Shown here: one piece after another, positions 36,299 to 41,420 of the stretch | Layout: each line of letters begins with the position of its first letter | How positions within the stretch are numbered: the stretch's first letter is position 1 | Origin: Ignavibacteria bacterium | Lineage (GTDB): Bacteria; Bacteroidota; Ignavibacteria; Kapaibacteriales; Kapaibacteriaceae | Direction of reading: 5' to 3' | Assembly: GCA_016873895.1 (NCBI GenBank) | Contig: VGVV01000013.1 | Coordinates: forward strand, 1 to 41,420 | DNA: 41,420 nucleotides | Notes under the pieces: model-generated | Databases searched by the model: none | Told to the model about the DNA's origin: nothing | The model's input: the letters and a program-made list of their open reading frames with translations, nothing else | Translations under genes and position numbers: made by a program

Positions 36299-39192
36299 CA
36301 GAGTCTCCGCTTGTAGTCCCAGGTCCCTGCTCGGGACCGTTGATCCCGCAGCAGTCGCTGGTAGTTGTTGCCAAAACCGCCTGCCTCAAGGCGCCCTGTA
36401 GCGGGATTGATGTACGAATCAGCTCGCGCTTTGGCGATGGCCTCGACAGTCGCGCCTTGTCGAAGGATCTGCGGCAACCGCTTTACGAAATCAGGCACAG
36501 CCTCAGGTGCTTGCACTTTCAAATCCAGCACGTTGAACAAGATGCGGTGGAACCCAGCACTATTTCGTGGGAGCCCAGCGCGAGCAAGGATTGGAACCAC
36601 AGATGAAGTGGTCTGAGTCAAGATGCCGGCCCAACGCTTATCACTGGCCTGAGGGCTGCCGCCCTGCTGGCCGCTCACAGTCCCGACGTTCCATGCGCCG
36701 TTTCCAGGGTCACGATGGCCGTAGTAAGCCTTGGTGTAACCGCCGTTCGGCGTGCGAGTCCCCTCGTTAATCCCAATCGCAACGAACAAGGGGTGCATGT
36801 CACTGCTGATCGCCAGCGGCACAGGCTTAACCGGCACGGTTGCCGCGGTCTGAGGCAGGACTGGCGTTGTTACACCCAAAGCGCGAGCAGCACGGCCCGG
36901 CAGTTTCATCAGCTCAGCCAAGATCGAGATGTTCTCGAGCCCAACAACCTGCGGTTGTTCACGCTTCTGCGCCGTAGGACCTGGCATCTCACCAGCCGCT
37001 GCTGGGGATGCGCCGACCAGCAGGTTGAGCGCACCGCCAATCAGCTGTTCGCCCATGTTCTGCTGCGGTTGCGCAGACGTTTGCTGCGGTTTGACAGCTG
37101 ATTGCCCCTTCTGCGAAGACTGCTGCTGCTGATACTGGCGGTAGCGCTCAGATGTACCTGTCTTCTCAGACAACCACTGGAGCACTCCGCCAGCCTTGCG
37201 CAGCAACACCAAGCCAGGGTTGTTGTCAGCACGAAGGATGCCTGGCTGTGGAGCAACGCTGGACTGATCTGCACCCTTCACCGAACGCATTGTTTCCCGA
37301 TAAGCCTTGGCTGGATCAGGGAACACCTGGCGCTGGCCGCCCTTGCCGTCATCTTCTGTGGCGCTCTTCATCCTGTTGAGGAAGTAGCGCTGAACCCCGA
37401 CGTAATCGTTCCTGTAACCCTGCTGCACAGCACGCTGACGCACCGCTTCAGGGAACACGTCAACGGTGGGCTTGCCGCCGTTGCGAGCCAGGTTCTGCCG
37501 CACCGCATCCAGTTCACCGGTAACGACCTGAGCAAACGACTGCGGCCGCTCACGTGCGGCGGCTCCAACCCTTTGCATGGTTGAGCGGGTGTATGCGTCC
37601 AACTCGTTGCGGAAGATCGCTGTCACCTCATCGGCTGACGGGGCCTTGCCCTGCTCCCGCATCTGCTGAACACGCTGTTCCGTCATCCGCGTGGCGGCGA
37701 TTGCTGCACTGCGGGCAGCCGTCTCAGCATCTGGAGTGCCAACACCCTGATTCAGCCTGCCCTCTGCTTTCGCCTTGGCATACACCTGGGCGATCGACTC
37801 CCCGGCCTGGTCGATCTCAAGAGCGTTGTACTGGCGTGCAGCGGCGATCGAACGTGCCTCTTGATTCGGCTCGCCCTGCACCTGCGGCGCAAACTTCAAC
37901 CGCTGCTCCCATGTCAGGCCAGGTGCGTTCAGCACCATGTCCTTCTTCTGCTGGTAGTTCAATCCATCCTTGTTGAGCTCCATCTGCAGCAAAGCCATCG
38001 TCTGCTGCTGTGCATCTGTTGGTTGATCCGCAATCCCGCTGGCCTGATTCAACATCGAATAGGCCTGCATCATCTGCCGCGGGTCGCTGAACACGGCCGG
38101 CAGCTGTGCTGCTGCCTGAGCACGCACCGCATCAGATGCACCGGGCTGCATTGCCTGCTGGAACAGTGGCATCGTCTGCTTCCACCGTTCGTCCTCTTCC
38201 AACTTGTCGCGTAGAGGCTTCAGCTTCAGGCGCAACTCAGCCAGCTTGGAACCAAGCGTGCTGCCATCGCCAAAGCTCATCTCGCCAAGCGACTGCCCAG
38301 ACTTGAGCTTGACGCTGGACTGCGACAACGCAGTCATCGTTGCCAGCAAGCTGTCAGCAGCATCAACGTCTGCCAGCTCGCCCATCTGCAGCAGCTCGTT
38401 GTACTTCGCTGTGAAGCCCTGCCACGTGATGTCGAGGATCTGCTGAGGCGTCCGCGTCTCCTGCCACTGAGTGGAGTTGCGTGTCCACCACTCATCTAAC
38501 CCCTCAGCGAAGTCTTGATAGCGGTTGTTCGCAACTGCCTGTCCCCTGCGCGTGGTGAGCTCCGACATGACGGAGCCGAAGCCTCGCGCCATTGCGTCGC
38601 TGTCGCGCTTATCAAGCGCTTCAAGCTGCTTTTGATAGGCGAACGCTTTGACCGCACCATTGATCTGCTGGATCTCAGGTATGCGCGTACCGAGCCATTC
38701 AGGATCGATCGTCTGGAAGCCAGCGGCCTGACCTGCCTGCTCCTCGAGCTCCTTGAACCGAAGCGCCTTGGTCTTGGCAAACTCCGCCTCAGATACGCCC
38801 GCTGGTGGAGCGCTCGTCAGAACAGGATCGCGGCTGACCAGCACAGGCAGCGTCTTCTGATACTGCTCAAAGCCAGCGTTGACGATCGACTCATTTACGA
38901 AGTCTCTCGTCTGCGGACGCAGCGAACTAATGAAGGCCTTCGCCTCATCGTCACCACGCCGATAGGCATCCAGCACTTCTGGCTGGGCCATGATCTTGGC
39001 CCGTTCCTGCGCAACTTGCCCACTGACGTAGGCGTCGTACACCGGCTTGGCCGTCTTGACGAAGTTGTCGAGGAACTGAGAGATCTGCTGAAACGGCAGA
39101 GCAGCGTTCCGCCCGGCCTGCTCAGGCGAGCGGTAGTCGCGTAACGGACCACTAGGCCCGACGTTCACGATCTGGCGCTCACCGCTGTACAT
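36298..39192 (-). CDS. Large internal virion protein with C-terminal hydrolase-like domain
   Basis: The 964-residue product is the first of the three giant core proteins. Residues 1-760 are helical and Gln/Ala-rich. The C-terminal part (about 795-940) has HPLFVAIGINEGTRTPNGG, then KAYYGHRDPGNGAWNVGTVS and QASDKRWAGIL. The conserved Glu-Gly-Thr with a YGHxDPG motif resembles a peptidoglycan-hydrolase-type domain, so this protein could open the wall during DNA entry. In T7 that activity is in gp16, at its N-terminus. Start ATG 39192 overlaps the stop of the small gene before it. Confidence 0.7.
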   Translation of the reverse strand: MYSGERQIVNVGPSGPLRDYRSPEQAGRNAALPFQQISQFLDNFVKTAKPVYDAYVSGQVAQERAKIMAQPEVLDAYRRGDDEAKAFISSLRPQTRDFVNESIVNAGFEQYQKTLPVLVSRDPVLTSAPPAGVSEAEFAKTKALRFKELEEQAGQAAGFQTIDPEWLGTRIPEIQQINGAVKAFAYQKQLEALDKRDSDAMARGFGSVMSELTTRRGQAVANNRYQDFAEGLDEWWTRNSTQWQETRTPQQILDITWQGFTAKYNELLQMGELADVDAADSLLATMTALSQSSVKLKSGQSLGEMSFGDGSTLGSKLAELRLKLKPLRDKLEEDERWKQTMPLFQQAMQPGASDAVRAQAAAQLPAVFSDPRQMMQAYSMLNQASGIADQPTDAQQQTMALLQMELNKDGLNYQQKKDMVLNAPGLTWEQRLKFAPQVQGEPNQEARSIAAARQYNALEIDQAGESIAQVYAKAKAEGRLNQGVGTPDAETAARSAAIAATRMTEQRVQQMREQGKAPSADEVTAIFRNELDAYTRSTMQRVGAAARERPQSFAQVVTGELDAVRQNLARNGGKPTVDVFPEAVRQRAVQQGYRNDYVGVQRYFLNRMKSATEDDGKGGQRQVFPDPAKAYRETMRSVKGADQSSVAPQPGILRADNNPGLVLLRKAGGVLQWLSEKTGTSERYRQYQQQQSSQKGQSAVKPQQTSAQPQQNMGEQLIGGALNLLVGASPAAAGEMPGPTAQKREQPQVVGLENISILAELMKLPGRAARALGVTTPVLPQTAATVPVKPVPLAISSDMHPLFVAIGINEGTRTPNGGYTKAYYGHRDPGNGAWNVGTVSGQQGGSPQASDKRWAGILTQTTSSVVPILARAGLPRNSAGFHRILFNVLDLKVQAPEAVPDFVKRLPQILRQGATVEAIAKARADSYINPATGRLEAGGFGNNYQRLLRDQRSRAGTWDYKRRL

Positions 39193-39356
39193 CAGCTGTC
39201 CGTTCGTCCGTTGGTTGCGAAGTTCTTGGCGGTCTCCGGGTCAGCGAAGAACCGCACGATCTGTTGCGACGTGCAGCGCCAGATCGCCATGTAGACGTGC
39301 GCAGGATTGGTGTCCTCAACACGCCAGACATTGGGAGCAATCTGGCTGGCGACCAT
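39192..39356 (-). CDS. Small hypothetical protein (54 aa)
   Basis: ATG 39356 overlaps the preceding stop (TGATG) and the stop overlaps the next ATG. The 54-residue product starts MVASQIAPNVWRVEDTNPAH and continues VYMAIWRCTSQQIVRFFADP. No family recognised. The double overlap and matching codon use support a real gene at the head of the virion-core operon. Confidence 0.55.
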   Translation of the reverse strand: MVASQIAPNVWRVEDTNPAHVYMAIWRCTSQQIVRFFADPETAKNFATNGRTDS

Positions 39357-39415
39357 CAGTAGCCCTTCTTGCCGCCGCCCTTAGAGCCCTTGCCCTTACA
39401 GCCTTTGCCTGCCAT
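39356..39415 (-). CDS. Tiny basic Gly/Lys peptide (19 aa)
   Basis: The ORF MAGKGCKGKGSKGGGKKGY is almost entirely Gly, Lys and Ser with one Cys. Its stop overlaps the next start. It is the first ORF of the minus-strand virion block and lies 16 bases downstream of a TTGACACNNNNCAA element. It may be a true nucleic-acid-binding mini-protein or a leader peptide. Confidence 0.45.
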   Translation of the reverse strand: MAGKGCKGKGSKGGGKKGY

Positions 39416-39418
39416 TGC

Positions 39419-39432
39419 TTGAATGGTGTCAA
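39419..39432 (-). promoter_or_regulatory. TTGACACNNNNCAA element in divergent gap
   Basis: On the minus strand this reads TTGACACCATTCAA, with TTGA/TCAA as inverted ends. It lies in the 38-base gap between the leftward core-protein operon and the rightward terminase gene, the only place for a divergent control site. No -10 fits before the ATG. Confidence 0.4.
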
Positions 39433-39453
39433 GTACATCCCGAGGGTAGCTCT

Positions 39454-39696
39454 GTGTCACGCGCTTCGGAAGAGTTCCTAGCCCAAATACATGGGTTAGT
39501 TGGCGAGAGCATTAAAGAAATGCTCCAGTCGGATGATCCACGTGAGCGCCTTGCCGGCATACAAGCAGGGATGCGTTTCCTTAAGGACAACAACATCACG
39601 ACAACTATCGAAGCGTCTGTCCCGATTCAAGACATACGCGCAGCGATGCCTACTCCAGAAGAGCTGGAGCGACTGATGACAATGACACCAGACTGA
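39454..39696 (+). CDS. Putative small terminase subunit
   Basis: The 80-residue product has a helical N-terminus (SRASEEFLAQIHGLVGESIK), a middle LAGIQAGMRFLKDNNITTTI and a C-terminal PTPEELERLMTMTPD. The FLKDNNI motif followed by a P-x-EEL helix is what I expect of short small-terminase (maturase A) proteins in T7-like marine phages. The role would be DNA recognition for packaging. The start is GTG 39454 with GAGGG about ten bases upstream. It is on the plus strand, opposite to the large terminase 480 bases away, which is unusual. Confidence 0.55.
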   Translation: MSRASEEFLAQIHGLVGESIKEMLQSDDPRERLAGIQAGMRFLKDNNITTTIEASVPIQDIRAAMPTPEELERLMTMTPD

Positions 39697-39857
39697 TGCT
39701 CACCATCGACTGCCTTGAACCTGAACTGATCCAGGTCTGCCTGACAGAGGACGGGTTCACCAACTGCTGCTACGTCACCAGCCACCACCTCACGGCGGAG
39801 AAAGAACAGCAGCTCCGTACCGCCAACCTTCGTGACGCACTGGAGGCACTTCAGTAA
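39696..39857 (+). CDS. Small hypothetical protein (53 aa)
   Basis: ATG 39696 overlaps the previous stop (TGATG). The 53-residue product (MLTIDCLEPELIQVCLTEDG at the start) has four Cys, two of them adjacent (NCCYV), and an acidic-basic helical C-terminus (AEKEQQLRTANLRDALEALQ). No family recognised. It overlaps the next ATG by one base (TAATG). Confidence 0.5.
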   Translation: MLTIDCLEPELIQVCLTEDGFTNCCYVTSHHLTAEKEQQLRTANLRDALEALQ

Positions 39858-39991
39858 TGGCCGTGAAATCCAAGACCGGCACCGGGGCCGTACCCCGCAA
39901 GGAGCCGGTGCATCACAAGACAACTCAAGGCAGTGGCCGCGGCAGCAAGCCAAAGCCCGGCCGCAAGGCATACCGCGGACAAGGCCGCTAG
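39857..39991 (+). CDS. Small basic protein (44 aa)
   Basis: ATG 39857 overlaps the preceding stop. The 44-residue product (MAVKSKTGTGAVPRKEPVHH to GRKAYRGQGR) is rich in Lys, Arg and Gly and lacks acidic residues apart from one Glu. It is likely to bind nucleic acid or be disordered. It ends in a four-base overlap with a convergent minus-strand ORF. Function unknown. Confidence 0.5.
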   Translation: MAVKSKTGTGAVPRKEPVHHKTTQGSGRGSKPKPGRKAYRGQGR

Positions 39992-40164
39992 CTCACCTTC
40001 CAGGGCATCTGCCCCCACTTGGCCACCAGCCCGGTGTACAACCCGTGGCTGGGGTGGCAATCGTGCTGCCGCCCGTCCAGGCGGTAGAGCTTGTCCAGCC
40101 ACTCCAGCCGGCACTCATCTTCACGGCGCCACTTCGGGTCGTAGGTCATACAAACAGTTGCCAT
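39988..40164 (-). CDS. Small hypothetical protein downstream of TerL (58 aa)
   Basis: The frame encodes a protein beginning MATVCMTYDPKWRREDECRL and continuing EWLDKLYRLDGR, with QHDCHPSHGLYTGLV near the end. It has two possible starts, ATG 40164 and ATG 40149; the first lies in a palindrome (40158-40171). It follows the terminase stop by ten bases. No family recognised. Confidence 0.55.
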   Translation of the reverse strand: MATVCMTYDPKWRREDECRLEWLDKLYRLDGRQHDCHPSHGLYTGLVAKWGQMPWKVS

Positions 40165-40171
40165 GTGGCAA
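40158..40171. promoter_or_regulatory. Palindromic element TTGCCATGTGGCAA
   Basis: TTGCCATGTGGCAA is a near-palindrome with the same outer TTGCCA/TGGCAA arms as the elements at 999, 1136 and 8807. It lies between the terminase stop and the next small ORF. Confidence 0.35.
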
Positions 40172-40173
40172 GG

Positions 40174-41420
40174 CTAGATCCAGCTGTGAGCGCCGCCAGC
40201 GTCAGCCATGCGCGCCTGTTCGATGGACATGCCCATGGCAGCGCGATCAGCGGTCATGAGCACACGGCCGCGAAAGTCAGCCACCTCAGCCTCGAGGAGC
40301 TCCTGCAAGCGGGCTTGCTGCTGTGTGCGTTGGTCTTGTGCAGCTTGCTGCTGAAACCACTGGACGCACATGGCCCAGGCATCCAAGCGGTCATCGTGCA
40401 GGAGCGAGCCTCTGTCCGCCGTGAGGCGGGTCATTTGGTAGAAGAGGCTGTAGGAGCTGTCCTTGTCCTCGACAGCGGCCTTGAGGAGCTCTGCGTCGGC
40501 TTCAACGACCCTGCGGTCCACCACCATGCGATGCGTCTGCATCACAGGGGCCAGGGTGTCGATGATCCGTAGCTCCTTCCGCTGGTTGGAGCGGATCGGT
40601 TCCACCCGGCAGTTGGCATTGGCCTTCACCAGGAAGGGCTTGAGGAGCTGGGCGTAGACCTCGAGGCCACCGAAGTTGGTCTCGACCAGGATCTCGTTGA
40701 CGTGGTGTTGTTTGGCCAGGGAGGCGATCTTCTCCCACAAGCTCTCGCCAACGCCCCCCAGACGTCCACCTGACTCCACCAGGTAGTAGTTGCCAGCCCA
40801 TGCCTTGACGATGGCCCATGCGAACTCGTCAGAGCCCCCACCACTGGGGTCCAGGGCCATGACAGTGGGCACTTCTCCTGAGGGCACTGTGCCTTCAACT
40901 TGAGCGGGGCGGTAGAAGCGTGGGTCATGGGCCATACCCACACAGGGCAGGTCATCGAGGGCGAGGTATTTGGCCTTCTCGTAGACGACCACCTCAGGGA
41001 GGTGTTGATCGATGGTCGTGACCATCAGGTCAGCGCAGCGCAGTGGGTAGCGCTCGATGTCACTGAGGGTGGCGTCGAGGAGGAACTGGAGCTTCCACTG
41101 CATGGGCGACATGGAGAGCTCGCGTTGGAGCAGCTCGTCGTCGCTGAAGCGGGTGTCTGTGGGGCGTCCGTTGGCCTGACCAACGCGACGTTCGATCAGA
41201 GGGGCTAGAGCGCCTTTGTAGGGGGTGGTGTCAGCGGGGACCCTGGCGGGCCACATGCGCATGTCGTAGTTGAGTTCGCGCTGCAGGGCGAAGTAGATCG
41301 AGTCGGTGCTGCTGTGTGGTGTACCGAGGTAGACGATCTCGGGTGTGGAGCCGGGTTTGAGGATGGCCTCGAGCTCGTTGAGGGAGCCACGGAGCTTCTC
41401 ACGCTGTACCTGGGTCAGAC
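40174..41420 (-). CDS. terL: Terminase large subunit (N-terminus beyond window)
   Basis: The frame is open to the right edge, giving 414 residues of an expected roughly 580; the Walker A region is missing. Visible first is the end of the ATPase domain (EIVYLGTPHSSTDSIYF). The RNase H-like nuclease domain follows: VMALDPSGGGSDEFAW (first Asp), EILVETNFGGLEVY (Glu), and LLHDDRLDAWAM (last acidic pair). The protein drives packaging and cuts concatemers (T7 gp19). It is on the minus strand, opposite the candidate small subunit. An internal ATG (41260-41262) is not the true start. Confidence 0.92.
   Translation of the reverse strand, partial: LTQVQREKLRGSLNELEAILKPGSTPEIVYLGTPHSSTDSIYFALQRELNYDMRMWPARVPADTTPYKGALAPLIERRVGQANGRPTDTRFSDDELLQRELSMSPMQWKLQFLLDATLSDIERYPLRCADLMVTTIDQHLPEVVVYEKAKYLALDDLPCVGMAHDPRFYRPAQVEGTVPSGEVPTVMALDPSGGGSDEFAWAIVKAWAGNYYLVESGGRLGGVGESLWEKIASLAKQHHVNEILVETNFGGLEVYAQLLKPFLVKANANCRVEPIRSNQRKELRIIDTLAPVMQTHRMVVDRRVVEADAELLKAAVEDKDSSYSLFYQMTRLTADRGSLLHDDRLDAWAMCVQWFQQQAAQDQRTQQQARLQELLEAEVADFRGRVLMTADRAAMGMSIEQARMADAGGAHSWI

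Noticed and set aside
1..41420. T7- or Syn5-type phage promoters
   Set aside because: I looked for the T7 consensus and for the Syn5-type ATTGGGCACCCGTAA sequence and saw no convincing copy; the phage polymerase promoter remains unknown.
1..41420. Complete circular genome
   Set aside because: Joining the ends does not restore the large terminase N-terminus, so sequence is missing between base 41420 and base 1.

Overview
The window is most of the genome of a T7-like (Autographiviridae-type) podovirus, and the most likely host is a picocyanobacterium (Synechococcus/Cyanobium type). The T7-type set is recognisable: a single-subunit RNA polymerase, ssDNA-binding protein, endonuclease I, primase-helicase, 5'-3' exonuclease, portal, scaffold, capsid, tail tubes A and B, internal virion proteins, a T7-type tail fibre N-terminus, and the terminase. 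The cyanobacterial assignment rests on an integrase plus tRNA-Leu-like sequence next to the RNA polymerase gene (an arrangement known from cyanopodoviruses such as P-SSP7), on an AbrB-type regulator with the domain layout of cyanobacterial AbrB proteins, and on GC-rich coding sequence. No photosynthesis or carbon-metabolism genes are present. Both ends of the window cut genes: a conserved phage protein at base 1 and the large terminase at base 41420.

Layout. Bases 1-1126 carry a small minus-strand operon (small ORF, HNH nuclease, conserved phage protein). Bases 1150-2223 hold no convincing gene but are dense in hairpins and short repeats, and lie between divergent operons. Bases 2296-6233 (plus) are an early/regulatory block: small proteins, a beta-clamp-like protein, a ribbon-helix-helix protein, small exported proteins, a MarR-type regulator and a tyrosine integrase. 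A tRNA-Leu-like attP candidate follows. Bases 6414-13643 encode the RNA polymerase and then the replication genes, interspersed with tightly overlapping mini-genes. Bases 13797-23142 are head and tail-tube genes through a gp14-like protein. Bases 23175-25136 encode the AbrB-like regulator and a two-domain endolysin.

From 25129 to 39415 everything is on the minus strand. Read in its own direction this block runs: two tiny ORFs, three very large internal virion proteins, tail fibre, second fibre/adhesin, fibre assembly protein, coiled-coil protein, holin-like protein. A short plus-strand block (39454-39991) holds a candidate small terminase and two tiny ORFs. The large terminase is on the minus strand again. 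The late region is therefore inverted relative to the single-direction T7 plan.

Main points of interest. (1) A 14-bp near-palindrome, TTGMCACGTGKCAA, and looser relatives (TTGACACNNNNCAA) recur at module boundaries. One copy forms the -35 region of a good sigma70-type promoter. The phage also encodes three DNA-binding regulators, an integrase and an att-like site, so a lysogeny or late-gene switch is plausible. (2) A sliding-clamp-like protein is encoded, yet no DNA polymerase lies in the visible part of the genome. (3) A hairpin-rich, iteron-containing intergenic region looks like a control region or origin. (4) Small and large terminase genes are on opposite strands.
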